Origin: an uncultured Crocinitomix sp.
Lineage (GTDB): Bacteria > Bacteroidota > Bacteroidia > Flavobacteriales_D > Crocinitomicaceae
Reading direction: 5' to 3'
Assembly: GCA_937139035.1 (NCBI GenBank)
Contig: CAKZPK010000519.1
Span: 1 to 52,035, forward strand
DNA: 52,035 bases
Both the position numbers and the translations under genes were made by a program. A model generated the notes under the pieces. It saw nothing but the letters and a program-made list of their open reading frames with translations, searched no databases and had not been told where the DNA came from. The first letter of the stretch is position 1, and each line of letters begins with the position of its first letter. Shown here piece after piece: positions 1-8,164 of the stretch.

Positions 1-171
1 TTCTACACCTATTGGCAGCTCTCTAAACAGTCCTCTAGGCACAATAGCACGTTCTAATGGCCCCATTGTAATGGGTTCTGAAATATTTGCTCGTAAATCC
101 ATTCCCGCACTAGCGATTGTCTCATAATGAGGCAACGCGTGGCTTGATTTGTTTATGATTTTAATTTTCAT
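1..171 (-). CDS. dut: dUTP diphosphatase, N-terminal part (cut by window edge)
   Basis: The visible 57 residues begin [18 protein letters not shown] and contain SAGMDLRA, the first conserved motif of trimeric dUTPases, followed by the family-typical run ending in [12 protein letters not shown]. The enzyme hydrolyses dUTP to dUMP and pyrophosphate, keeping uracil out of DNA and feeding dTMP synthesis in the cytoplasm. The start codon overlaps the stop of the upstream flippase gene (ATGA, 4 bp), so the two are co-transcribed and probably translationally coupled. The remaining motifs lie beyond the left edge. Identification is by motif recognition and is secure; nothing can be said about the C-terminal half. 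Confidence 0.88.
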   Translation of the reverse strand, partial: MKIKIINKSSHALPHYETIASAGMDLRANISEPITMGPLERAIVPRGLFRELPIGVE

Positions 172-1637
172 TTTTTAGGAATCAAACTTTGTATTAATCT
201 TTTTTCTTTATATCCTATAATCCCTATTAATATAAGGGTCATTGCTATGCCTGCAAGATAAAGTTGTAGACTTCCTATTCCAAAATAATCTCTCAAAATA
301 TAAAAGAAAATACAAGAAAAACTTATAGAAAGTACGATGTATAATAGAATATTCTTAAGGTCATAAGGAATAGGATACTGTTTTCTTCCCATAAGATAGG
401 AAATAATCATCATTAGACCATATGCACCACAAGTAGCATACGCACTTGCCATATACCCTATTATAGGAATCCAGATAACATTTACGACTATTGTTAATAT
501 GGCTCCTATCACAGAGATATATGCTCCATACTTTGTCTTGTCTGTCACCTTATACCAAACAGACAATGTTTGATATATTCCAAAAAAGAAAAAGGCAAAA
601 ATCACCAATGGAGTAATATCCATCGCAACCCAATAACTTGGTTTAGAAACTAGTAATGGTTTAATTAAATCGAGTAATACTATGTACACAAACATAGCTA
701 TGGCTCCTAATACCACATAGACTTTGGTAATAATCCCATATTGTTCCATTGCGTTCTTTTCTTTAGATTGACTAAAGAAAAATGGCTCTACACCTAATCT
801 AAAGGCCGTAGCGTATAAAGTCATTCCTATGGCCAATCTATAACAAGCCGTATAAATCCCTACTTGTTCTATTGCCGCTTCTTCGCTAAGATTCAATAAC
901 CATTGTAGAAGAACTTTATCAAAAGCTTCATTAATAGCAAAAGCAAATCCTGCTACAAGAATAGGCCAGCTAAAGCGAAGCATTTTTTTAAGCAAAAACG
1001 TGTCAATGAAAAATTTTGAGAAATATGGCTTTATAACGATAAAAAGTGTGAGTAAACTAGCAAATGCAAATGCAATGAAATACAATTCCTTTTTATCTGT
1101 AGGAAGCCAAGCAAAGCTGGTTGTCATTTTTTGAGTAGCTATCAAAAATAAAGCTGATACACTCACAGAAATAATAACATTTACTAATTTAATAATTGCA
1201 TATTTCATCGCTTTTCCTTGGGCCCTCATATAGGCAAAAGGAATCACCATAAGTGTGTCAAAAGCAACGATAGCTATAACCCAACGCCAGTATTTACTAT
1301 CCATAGCTGTTATAGAAGCTATCTGATTTAGAAATAAGAAAGAAAGTATTACAAAAATAATTGTGGTAATTGACACTGTCCACAATGATGTACTTAATGT
1401 ATTTTTTGATTCATTCTTGTCCGAATAGAATCGGAAAAATGCAGTCTCCATACCATATGTTAAAAGCACATTAAGCAGTAACATATAACTAAAAAGAATA
1501 GACACCTCTCCAAAATCCTTCTCTGTATCCAAATAGGTTGTCAATAACCAAGTAAGAAAAACAGTAAGAACTCTAGGCAGTACTGTTGCAAGACCATAAA
1601 TGAAGGTCTGTTTAAAAAGGTTTTTAAGTGTACTCAA
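168..1637 (-). CDS. Oligosaccharide flippase (Wzx/MATE-like polysaccharide biosynthesis protein)
   Basis: A 489-residue, very hydrophobic protein with about 12-14 predicted membrane segments and the layout of the polysaccharide biosynthesis (MOP superfamily) flippases: an N-terminal [13 protein letters not shown] segment, then paired helices to the end. Such proteins move lipid-linked oligosaccharides across the inner membrane for surface polysaccharide or lipopolysaccharide assembly. The start appears to be TTG: the following residues align with the usual beginning of the family, and the next in-frame ATG would remove the first helix. It is immediately followed by dut (ATGA overlap). The substrate cannot be told from the sequence. 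Confidence 0.85.
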   Translation of the reverse strand: MSTLKNLFKQTFIYGLATVLPRVLTVFLTWLLTTYLDTEKDFGEVSILFSYMLLLNVLLTYGMETAFFRFYSDKNESKNTLSTSLWTVSITTIIFVILSFLFLNQIASITAMDSKYWRWVIAIVAFDTLMVIPFAYMRAQGKAMKYAIIKLVNVIISVSVSALFLIATQKMTTSFAWLPTDKKELYFIAFAFASLLTLFIVIKPYFSKFFIDTFLLKKMLRFSWPILVAGFAFAINEAFDKVLLQWLLNLSEEAAIEQVGIYTACYRLAIGMTLYATAFRLGVEPFFFSQSKEKNAMEQYGIITKVYVVLGAIAMFVYIVLLDLIKPLLVSKPSYWVAMDITPLVIFAFFFFGIYQTLSVWYKVTDKTKYGAYISVIGAILTIVVNVIWIPIIGYMASAYATCGAYGLMMIISYLMGRKQYPIPYDLKNILLYIVLSISFSCIFFYILRDYFGIGSLQLYLAGIAMTLILIGIIGYKEKRLIQSLIPKK

Positions 1638-1668
1638 AAAAGGAAGTCTTATCTCAGGTTAAAAGTAA

Positions 1669-1676
1669 CAAATTTA
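1669..1676 (-). promoter_or_regulatory. Candidate -7 box for the flippase-dut pair
   Basis: On the minus strand this reads TAAATTTG, an exact match to the Bacteroidota -7 consensus TAnnTTTG, about 30 bp before the TTG start. A TTG lies 16 bases further upstream as a possible -33 element, so spacing is short of the usual 19. Position and -7 match are seen; function is inferred. Confidence 0.4.
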
Positions 1677-1935
1677 TAATAGACCATCAGGACAATACAT
1701 AGCGATGTTTCTTCGGTTTTTATAAAATCAAAAAAGTTATTTAATACAATGCTTCTGAAACAATAATCATATAGTTTTTAGCTATGTAAAAAAAACCAAT
1801 TACATCATAATTAAGATTTCTATCTATGCAATTAAAGTTCTAAGTATGCGATTCTCGCCTATGTGGTAAAAAATTATAGATACAGTATGATGAGATTCTT
1901 ACTGGAATTTATCCTGAGCATAGCCAAAGCAAGGG

Positions 1936-2062
1936 AAAAAAGATACCCCCCGAGGAATTGTACATCTCGAGGGGTATAACTCAAACCAAAATATTTGTGA
2001 AGAAAGTTCTGTAAATATAAACGCAACCTTCACAAATCCAGTGAGTCCCGATCATCGTTTCC
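1936..2062 (-). ncRNA. Candidate small RNA, copy 1 of 3 (127 nt)
   Basis: The minus strand runs from GGAAACGATGATCGGG to a 12-bp hairpin (plus-strand arms about 1943-1954 and 1966-1977) followed by six U residues, a classical intrinsic terminator. A second helix is possible between 2028-2037 and 1993-2002 (ten perfect pairs, arm ATTTGTGAAG, 25-nt loop). The same 127-nt segment is present at 2747-2873 with no difference that I can see, and in diverged form at 2355-2481. A -7/-33 pair with 19-bp spacing sits just upstream. No convincing open reading frame lies inside. I do not recognise the family; it does not look like tmRNA, RNase P or 6S RNA. Confidence 0.6.
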
Positions 2063-2070
2063 TATAAATT

Positions 2071-2125
2071 AAAGTATAATTAGATAAATATGTAGACCAT
2101 AATACATGTTTACAAACGCTTTCAG
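2071..2125 (-). promoter_or_regulatory. Candidate promoter and upstream element of small RNA copy 1
   Basis: Minus-strand TATACTTT (2071-2078) and TATG (2098-2101) are separated by exactly 19 bases, the spacing of the Bacteroidota promoter TTTG-N19-TAnnTTTG. Upstream, CTGAAAGCGTTTGTAAAC (2108-2125) contains the near-palindrome GTTTGTAAAC and is shared with copy 2. The conserved layout before two copies is seen; promoter function is inferred. Confidence 0.5.
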
Positions 2126-2354
2126 TAACGCTAAAGCCTACACAGAACCTAGTTGAAGGGAGAAAGCAAAAAAAATGATATAATAAACAGCATTTTTTTG
2201 CTTGTCTGAATTTTAATTATAAAATAGCACTCAGGTTATAGCTTATTTATTCAAATCAAATGCTTAAATATAACGGAGGTTAAGATATACGTTCATTCTA
2301 AAGAAGGCATAAACAATCAGAATAGGTGATAGGTGATGCTTATGAAAGGAGAAT

Positions 2355-2481
2355 AAAAAGAATACCCCTCGAGAAATTGTATATCTCGAGGGGTATAACT
2401 CAAACCAAAATATTTGTGAAGAAAGTTCTGTAAATATAAAAGCAACGCTCATTAAATCGGTGAAACCCGATCATCGTTTCC
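2355..2481 (-). ncRNA. Candidate small RNA, copy 2 of 3 (127 nt, diverged)
   Basis: The length equals that of the other two copies, and a 58-base stretch (equivalent to 1964-2021) is identical in all three. Differences cluster in the 5' third and the terminator loop. The terminator stem here is a perfect 12-bp A-U/G-C helix, where copies 1 and 3 have one G-U wobble when read as minus-strand RNA. The long-range helix of copies 1 and 3 is largely broken (arm ATTTAATGAG instead of ATTTGTGAAG), but a short local hairpin ATCGG/CCGAT becomes possible at the 5' end. The tail is U5. This may be a functionally distinct paralogue. Confidence 0.57.
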
Positions 2482-2489
2482 TATAAATT

Positions 2490-2544
2490 AAAATATAACT
2501 ACATATATCTGTAGACCATACTGCTAGTTTATAAACGCTTTCAG
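2490..2544 (-). promoter_or_regulatory. Candidate promoter and upstream element of small RNA copy 2
   Basis: Minus-strand TATATTTT (2490-2497) and TATG (2517-2520) are 19 bases apart, matching copy 1 base for base in layout. The upstream block CTGAAAGCGTTTATAAAC (2527-2544) differs from copy 1 by one base and is a perfect palindrome at GTTTATAAAC. TATATTTT fits TAnnTTTG at seven of eight positions. Confidence 0.5.
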
Positions 2545-2746
2545 CGGCACTGAGTCTAATCGGAGTACAGAAACAAAAAATAAGTTCTTTTTAACTTAGA
2601 AACACTATAAATGCATTTTAAAGGAGGCTACTATAACTAAGAGCATTTTATATGCCTTTAGCATAAATCATAAGATACACGTCCCTATATCATGGTAGAA
2701 GCCTACTAACTACAAGAACTTATCCTGAGACTCTCATATTTGCAGC

Positions 2747-2873
2747 AAAAAAGATACCCCCCGAGGAATTGTACATCTCGAGGGGTATAACTCAAACCAA
2801 AATATTTGTGAAGAAAGTTCTGTAAATATAAACGCAACCTTCACAAATCCAGTGAGTCCCGATCATCGTTTCC
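2747..2873 (-). ncRNA. Candidate small RNA, copy 3 of 3 (127 nt)
   Basis: Read by eye, this is identical to copy 1 over all 127 positions, including the terminator hairpin and U6 tail. Identity stops abruptly at both ends: upstream of GGAAACG the sequence no longer resembles copies 1 and 2, so it lacks their promoter. It lies about 60 bp downstream of the ATP synthase operon terminator and could be expressed by read-through, from an unseen promoter, or not at all. The sharp boundary at the inferred 5' end supports the idea that the transcript itself is the duplicated unit. Confidence 0.55.
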
Positions 2874-2935
2874 AAAACGAAAACAGAGGATAATAGGGTA
2901 AAAATCATGTAAAGCCTTTAAATATGGGCTAAAAC

Positions 2936-2968
2936 AAAAAAAATCTCAATCTAAAAAAGATTGAGATT
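2936..2968 (-). terminator. Intrinsic terminator of the ATP synthase operon
   Basis: On the minus strand a 10-bp perfect stem (AATCTCAATC with GATTGAGATT, 7-nt loop) is followed by a run of eight U residues, 35 bp after the atpG stop. The plus strand also has a T-run after the hairpin, so it could act in both directions. Confidence 0.85.
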
Positions 2969-3002
2969 TTTGTATTGAGATACCCGCCTACACGGGCATT
3001 AA

Positions 3003-3863
3003 TTAATTGTTTAGTGCTTCTGCTCCACCTACGATCTCTAAGATCTCATTGGTAATAGCAGCCTGACGTGCTTTGTTGTATTGTAATTTAAGCGCATCTC
3101 TAAGCTCTGTAGCATTGTCGGTTGCTTTATGCATTGCTGTCATACGTGCTCCATGTTCACTTGCAACAGAATCGCGTATCCCTTTAAACAATTGTGTTTT
3201 TAGGGCTTTAGGAATTAATCCTTCTACGATTTCTCCTTTTGATGGTTCAAAAATATAATCTACGTTAGACGCATTTGCTGTTTCTACAGGTAGAATAGGC
3301 AAGAATTGCTCTGTGGTGATGACTTGCGTTGCCGCATTTTTGAATTTGTTATAGATGACTTCGATTTTATCAAACTCACCTGTAACAAAACGTTCCATTA
3401 AGTCTTCTGCAATAACAGCTACATTATCAAAAGTAAGTTCGTCAAAAATCTGATTATTATTTGTAATCACTGTGTGTGATTTTCCAATAATATCATTTGC
3501 CTTTTTACCTATAGTCACAAAACTAATTTCTTGATTAGCATATTTGTCTTCTGCTAATCGCTTTGCTTCTTTGACAATGTTTGAGTTAAAAGCTCCTGCA
3601 AGACCACGATTTGATGAAATAGCTACAATAAGTACCTTATTCACTTCACGGTTGTCTGCATAATTACTTCCAGAATCACTATCTAGTCCTGAGCTCAAGT
3701 TTTGCAAAAGCTCTGTAAGCTTATCTGCATAAGGTCGCATCGCTGTAATAGCATCTTGTGCTTTCTTCAATTTTGCAGCAGATACCATTTTCATGGCACT
3801 GGTAATCTGCATCGTAGAAGATACTGAACCGATTCTATTTCTAATTTCCTTAAGATTTGCCAT
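3003..3863 (-). CDS. atpG: F1 ATP synthase gamma subunit
   Basis: 286 residues, normal for the family, with the N-terminal coiled coil (NLKEIRNRIGSVSSTMQITSAMKMVSAAKL) and the matching C-terminal helix (GARMTAMHKATDNATELRDAL...). These form the central rotor shaft that turns inside the alpha3beta3 head and couples proton flow to ATP synthesis. It is the last gene of the operon, 82 bp after atpA, and is followed by a strong terminator. The AT content and start (ATG) are unremarkable. The beta and epsilon genes that often follow gamma are absent; in Bacteroidota they usually form a separate atpDC operon, so their absence is expected. Confidence 0.97.
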   Translation of the reverse strand: MANLKEIRNRIGSVSSTMQITSAMKMVSAAKLKKAQDAITAMRPYADKLTELLQNLSSGLDSDSGSNYADNREVNKVLIVAISSNRGLAGAFNSNIVKEAKRLAEDKYANQEISFVTIGKKANDIIGKSHTVITNNNQIFDELTFDNVAVIAEDLMERFVTGEFDKIEVIYNKFKNAATQVITTEQFLPILPVETANASNVDYIFEPSKGEIVEGLIPKALKTQLFKGIRDSVASEHGARMTAMHKATDNATELRDALKLQYNKARQAAITNEILEIVGGAEALNN

Positions 3864-3925
3864 TGGCGCTCTTGTTAAGGGTTATTGTTAATTATATTTT
3901 CGCTACTTCTACTGTCACTGAGACA

Positions 3926-3939
3926 GCTTTCGCGAAAGC
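3926..3939. repeat. Palindrome GCTTTCGCGAAAGC between atpA and atpG
   Basis: A perfect 14-bp palindrome with a CG-rich centre stands out in AT-rich DNA, 6 bp after the atpA stop. From memory, this word is strongly over-represented in intergenic DNA of some Flavobacteriaceae; that is recollection, not something shown here. I did not notice another exact copy in the window. Confidence 0.6.
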
Positions 3940-3945
3940 GTACTC

Positions 3946-5523
3946 TTAGTTATACTTAGCCGAAAGATCTTTAGCAACTGCTGCTAATGTATCTGTTACT
4001 TCGTCTGTAAGTTTTCCTGATTTTAATGTATCAAGAATACCTCTATGCTTTGCATTTAAAAATTCTAAGTACTCTCCTTCAAATTCTTTTATCTTGTTTA
4101 CAGGTACACTACTTAATAAGTTTTTAGAACCTGCATAGATAATTGCAATTTGATCTTCTACCGTAAACGGAGTGTTTTCGGCTTGCTTAAGAATTTCAAC
4201 GTTACGCTTTCCTTTTTCAATTACATTTAATGTCGCTGCATCAAGGTCAGATCCAAACTTAGCAAATGCTTCTAGTTCACGGAAAGCTGCTTGATCCAAT
4301 TTTAAGGTACCAGATACTTTTTTCATTGATTTAATCTGAGCATTACCTCCTACACGTGATACCGAAATACCTACGTTAATTGCTGGACGAACACCTGCGT
4401 TAAACAAGTTAGACTCTAAGAAAATCTGACCATCTGTAATTGAAATTACGTTAGTCGGAATATATGCAGATACATCTCCTGCTTGTGTTTCAATGATTGG
4501 AAGTGCAGTTAAAGAACCTCCACCTTTGATTTTTCCTTTTAATGAAGCAGGAACATCATTCATATCAGCTGCAATCTTATCATCATTGATCACTTTTGCA
4601 GCTCTCTCTAATAATCTTGAATGCAAATAGAATACATCTCCAGGATATGCCTCACGTCCCGGTGGTCTTCTTAATAATAAAGAAATCTCACGGTAAGCAA
4701 CAGCTTGTTTAGATAAATCATCAAATACAATTAATGCTGGTCTACCTGTATCTCTAAAGTACTCACCAATTGCTGCACCCGCGAATGGAGCGTAGAATTG
4801 TAATGGAGCAGCATCAGATGCATTAGCTGCTACAATAGTAGTATAAGCCATTGCTCCTGCAGCTTCTAGTTTTGCAACTAGTCCTGCAACAGTTGATGCT
4901 TTTTGCCCAATTGCAACATAAATACAATATACTGGCTCACCTTTATCGTAAAATTCTTTTTGATTGATAATTGTATCAATACAAACTGTCGTTTTACCTG
5001 TTTGTCTATCTCCAATTACCAACTCACGTTGACCTCTACCAACTGGGATCATAGCATCAATTGCTTTAATTCCTGTTTGAAGTGGCTCAGTTACTGGCTC
5101 ACGGTAAATAACTCCTGGTGCTTTTCTTTCCAATGGCATTTCAAATGTCTCACCTTCAATCGCTCCTTTACCATCAATTGGAATACCCATTGTATCAACA
5201 ACACGTCCAACAATACCTTCTCCTACTTGAATAGAAGCAATTAAACGTAAACGTTTAACAGTATCGCCTTCTTTAATGTCGTTACCTTTTCCTAACAATA
5301 CTGCTCCAACGTTATCCTCCTCAAGGTTAAGAACAATTGCTCTGATTCCTGATTTGAATTCGATCATCTCACCGTATTGAACGCTTGATAATCCATAAAT
5401 ACGAGCAATACCATCTCCAACTTGAAGGACGGTTCCAACTTCTTCTAATTCTGCTTCCGATTTAAATCCTGAAAGTTGTTCTCTCAAAATTGCGGAAACT
5501 TCTGCTGGTTTTACATCTGCCAT
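3946..5523 (-). CDS. atpA: F1 ATP synthase alpha subunit
   Basis: 525 residues. The Walker A loop GDRQTGKT is at 171-178, the alpha-family signature [14 protein letters not shown] places the conserved arginine at about 390, and the N-terminal beta-barrel ([14 protein letters not shown]) is intact. The subunit carries the non-catalytic nucleotide sites and shares the catalytic sites with beta. It lies between atpH and atpG in the expected order. The 525-residue length is slightly above the approx. 513 of E. coli and is normal for this phylum. Long antisense open frames in this gene are composition shadows. Confidence 0.98.
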   Translation of the reverse strand: MADVKPAEVSAILREQLSGFKSEAELEEVGTVLQVGDGIARIYGLSSVQYGEMIEFKSGIRAIVLNLEEDNVGAVLLGKGNDIKEGDTVKRLRLIASIQVGEGIVGRVVDTMGIPIDGKGAIEGETFEMPLERKAPGVIYREPVTEPLQTGIKAIDAMIPVGRGQRELVIGDRQTGKTTVCIDTIINQKEFYDKGEPVYCIYVAIGQKASTVAGLVAKLEAAGAMAYTTIVAANASDAAPLQFYAPFAGAAIGEYFRDTGRPALIVFDDLSKQAVAYREISLLLRRPPGREAYPGDVFYLHSRLLERAAKVINDDKIAADMNDVPASLKGKIKGGGSLTALPIIETQAGDVSAYIPTNVISITDGQIFLESNLFNAGVRPAINVGISVSRVGGNAQIKSMKKVSGTLKLDQAAFRELEAFAKFGSDLDAATLNVIEKGKRNVEILKQAENTPFTVEDQIAIIYAGSKNLLSSVPVNKIKEFEGEYLEFLNAKHRGILDTLKSGKLTDEVTDTLAAVAKDLSAKYN

Positions 5524-5607
5524 TTTTCTCTAGATTTAGATGTTAGACTAAGGCTTAAAGACTTTTTCTTTTCTCCTTTGGTCTATCATTTAATTTATTA
5601 TATCAAC

Positions 5608-6144
5608 TTAGTTTAATAAAATATTTTTCAAGTTTGACAATTGACTAGCAATAGATGCATCTATTTGCTTATCATCAATTCTCACAATAAAACCACCAAT
5701 TAAAGATGGATCTACCTTTTCGATCAACTCAATTGTTCCATTAAAGCTAGCCTTAATTTTATTGACAATTTGATCTTTAGTTGCTTTGTCCAATGTTGTA
5801 GCCGAAATTACCGTTACATCAAGGATATTGTTTTTCTTTTTATAAAGACTAACAAAACCATCTGCAATTTGTGGTAAAATGTCTTCACGAGAATTTTTCA
5901 CAATTAAGTTCAAAAAATCCAATGACATTTTTTCCATTTTTGATTCGAAAAGAGCTGCGAAAATATCACTTTTCTTTTTCGATTCAACAATAGGGCTATT
6001 CAATAAGTTCGCAAAGTCTTTAGACTCTTTGCATACGCCAGACAATTGCACCATATCAGCATTTACCTTATCCACAACATTTTGCTCTGTTGAAAGGTCA
6101 AGTAATGCTTGCGCATATCTGTATGCTACTCTTGTTACGCTCAT
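5608..6144 (-). CDS. atpH: F1 ATP synthase delta subunit
   Basis: 178 residues beginning MSVTRVAYRYAQALLDLS, the conserved start of the delta/OSCP family, and ending with the typical DPSLIGGFIVRIDDKQIDASIASQLSNLKNIL signature. Delta sits on top of the F1 head and ties it to the b-subunit stalk so that the head does not rotate. It starts 4 bp after the atpF stop and is followed by atpA after 84 bp. Length and motifs are normal. Confidence 0.96.
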   Translation of the reverse strand: MSVTRVAYRYAQALLDLSTEQNVVDKVNADMVQLSGVCKESKDFANLLNSPIVESKKKSDIFAALFESKMEKMSLDFLNLIVKNSREDILPQIADGFVSLYKKKNNILDVTVISATTLDKATKDQIVNKIKASFNGTIELIEKVDPSLIGGFIVRIDDKQIDASIASQLSNLKNILLN

Positions 6145-6148
6145 CTTC

Positions 6149-6643
6149 TTAGTTTAAGCTAATGTCGTTAGCGATTTGCTCAGCCAACGCTTTTTGTTTA
6201 TCATCTGAAGCTAATTCTCCTTTGATTACTTTTTCTGCAATCTCTAAAGATAATGAAGCAACTTGTGTTTTCAATTCAGAAATAGCTGCTGCTTTTTCGG
6301 CATTGATAATTTTTTGTGCTTCAGCAACAATTTTTTGTTGTTGTGCTTTTCCTTCTTCTCTTGATTCTTCAACTAATCTTTTAGCTGTATCAGTCGCTTC
6401 CTTGATCATTTTATCACGCTCTACACGTGCTTCTTTTAAAAGATCTTGGTTTTGAGCTTGCATAGCTGTCATTTCAGCTTTTGTCTTTTCAGCTAACTCA
6501 ATAGACTCTTTAATGCTAGCTTCTCTATCGTTAACAGCTGTCAACATAGGTTTCCAAGCAAATTTTTTCAAAAGTATCAATAAGATAATGAAGACTAAAC
6601 CTCCCCAAAATATCTGTCCTACTGCTGGTGTAATTAAATCCAT
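6149..6643 (-). CDS. atpF: Fo ATP synthase b subunit
   Basis: 164 residues: one N-terminal membrane helix (about 5-26, IFWGGLVFIILLILLKKFAW) followed by a long charged, alanine-rich coiled coil to the C terminus. This is the peripheral stalk that links subunit a in the membrane to delta and alpha in F1. The gene lies between atpE and atpH; the 77-bp gap to atpE contains a strong hairpin (see separate entry). One b gene is visible and no b' paralogue. Confidence 0.96.
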   Translation of the reverse strand: MDLITPAVGQIFWGGLVFIILLILLKKFAWKPMLTAVNDREASIKESIELAEKTKAEMTAMQAQNQDLLKEARVERDKMIKEATDTAKRLVEESREEGKAQQQKIVAEAQKIINAEKAAAISELKTQVASLSLEIAEKVIKGELASDDKQKALAEQIANDISLN

Positions 6644-6682
6644 TTTTTAAATCTTTTTCTTTTTAATCAAATAGTTAAAGAG

Positions 6683-6709
6683 TGGGAATTAGGCAATCCC
6701 TAATTCCCA
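6683..6709 (-). promoter_or_regulatory. Strong hairpin in the atpE-atpF gap
   Basis: An 11-bp perfect stem (TGGGAATTAGG with CCTAATTCCCA) closes a 5-nt loop in the only sizeable gap of the inner operon, directly after atpE in transcription order. There is no good U-tract on the minus strand, so it is not a full terminator. A stable 3' hairpin after the c-subunit gene could protect an atpE-containing mRNA segment, fitting the need for many c copies per complex; this role is inferred. Confidence 0.6.
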
Positions 6710-6720
6710 TTCTCATTTTT

Positions 6721-6963
<243 letters not shown>

Positions 6964-6978
6964 TTAAAAAATTACAAA

Positions 6979-8073
6979 TTAATGGTGAGCGCTTTCAACC
7001 GCTGACCCTATATACATTGCTGCAAGCATTGTGAACATATATGCTTGTAGGAATGCCACTAACAACTCCAATACCGAAATAAACAATGTCATTGGCACAG
7101 CTAATCCAGCCCATGCTAAACTTTCGTTTACAAAAATGATTGAAATTAATGATACAACAATAATGTGCCCTGCAGTAATATTCGCAAACAAACGAATTAA
7201 CAATGCAGTAGGCTTAATGAAGATACCAGCAATTTCAATTGGTACTAAAATTAAATACAATGGTAATTTACCATACCAAGGTAATGAGTTCCCTAATGGA
7301 TCCAAAATGTGTAACCAGTAGGTTTTTTTAGAATTCATCATTTGAATTACAAAAGTGATTGTTGCCAATAACAATGTAATTGAAATACTTCCAGTCATGT
7401 TTGGATTTGAAATGAAAGGAATTAATCCTAACAAGTTTCCAAAAAAGATAAAGAAGAATAATGTTAATAGGTAAGGAGTAAATTTTTTATACTTATCTCC
7501 TTCAATGTTTTCTTTTGCTATATCCTGAACGAAAATAACACCAGGCTCTGTCCATTTTGCAATTCCTGAAGGAGCAACTGGCTTACCACCTTTATATTTT
7601 TTAGCAGAACGAACAAACACAAACAATAACAATCCAGCCACTAAGAAAATTGCTACTACGTTTTTAGTAATAGAAAAATCCATTGTGATTTTTGTTGCAT
7701 TAATCGGGTGATGCTCTCCATCAAATTTTACGTGATGCTCACCAGCGTTTAATTGATAAACTTTCTCGTGAGACATTACAAAGCTCATTCCATTGCGCTC
7801 AACTGGAGCAGTGTGTTCTCCGTGACCAAATTCAGACGACATAAAAGTCACTAAACCATTGTCTGTCCAAAGAATAATTGGTAATGGAATTACAAATCCA
7901 TCAGCTACATGAATTTCATGCGCATCAAGTGCGTGATGAATGGCATGTTCTGCTGCATTAAATTCGTTTTCCAACTTCTCTGTAACCCCTGATGGGTCAG
8001 AACTAATTGCGTTTGCAAAATTTGCAAAACTTACAACAACTAATAAGAGGATAATTCTAGCGTAATTTTTCAT
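6979..8073 (-). CDS. atpB: Fo ATP synthase a subunit with long His-rich ectodomain
   Basis: 364 residues. The conserved C-terminal core has the essential arginine, Arg294 in LLIRLFANITAGH, facing the c-ring. Ahead of the core is a signal-peptide-like segment (1-22) and an extra periplasmic stretch of about 110 residues rich in histidine and glutamate (EHAIHHALDAHEIH, HGEHT, GEHHVKF, GEHHP). Long N-terminal extensions of AtpB are common in Bacteroidota; the E. coli protein is about 271 residues. The histidines might bind metal or buffer protons, which is speculation. First of the classical atp genes here; a candidate promoter lies 44 bp upstream. Confidence 0.96.
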   Translation of the reverse strand: MKNYARIILLLVVVSFANFANAISSDPSGVTEKLENEFNAAEHAIHHALDAHEIHVADGFVIPLPIILWTDNGLVTFMSSEFGHGEHTAPVERNGMSFVMSHEKVYQLNAGEHHVKFDGEHHPINATKITMDFSITKNVVAIFLVAGLLLFVFVRSAKKYKGGKPVAPSGIAKWTEPGVIFVQDIAKENIEGDKYKKFTPYLLTLFFFIFFGNLLGLIPFISNPNMTGSISITLLLATITFVIQMMNSKKTYWLHILDPLGNSLPWYGKLPLYLILVPIEIAGIFIKPTALLIRLFANITAGHIIVVSLISIIFVNESLAWAGLAVPMTLFISVLELLVAFLQAYMFTMLAAMYIGSAVESAHH

Positions 8074-8116
8074 GTCAAAAATGATTCAAACTGAGTATGC
8101 CCTTTAAAATTTTCGA

Positions 8117-8147
8117 CAAAGGTATTTATTAAAAGGGAACTGAGAAA
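8117..8147 (-). promoter_or_regulatory. Promoter before atpB (TTTC-N19-TACCTTTG)
   Basis: On the minus strand TACCTTTG (8117-8124) matches the Bacteroidota -7 box TAnnTTTG exactly, and TTTC (8144-8147) lies 19 bases upstream in place of TTTG. It sits in the 89-bp gap between the 4-TM gene and atpB, so the core atp genes may be expressed independently of the bactofilin/AtpZ genes. Confidence 0.6.
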
Positions 8148-8164
8148 CAATTTTAATTGATTTT

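Noticed and set aside
2264-2452. Minus-strand open frame of 62 codons in the flippase-atpG gap
   Set aside because: It lies across the small-RNA repeat copy 2, is not conserved in copies 1 and 3, and has no start context.
1936-2873. Retron or diversity-generating element for the triplicated units
   Set aside because: No reverse transcriptase gene is near; each unit ends in a plain intrinsic terminator.
1936-2873. 6S RNA or tmRNA for the 127-nt units
   Set aside because: Too short for tmRNA and no tRNA-like ends; no long 6S-type bubble helix; three tandem copies would be unusual.
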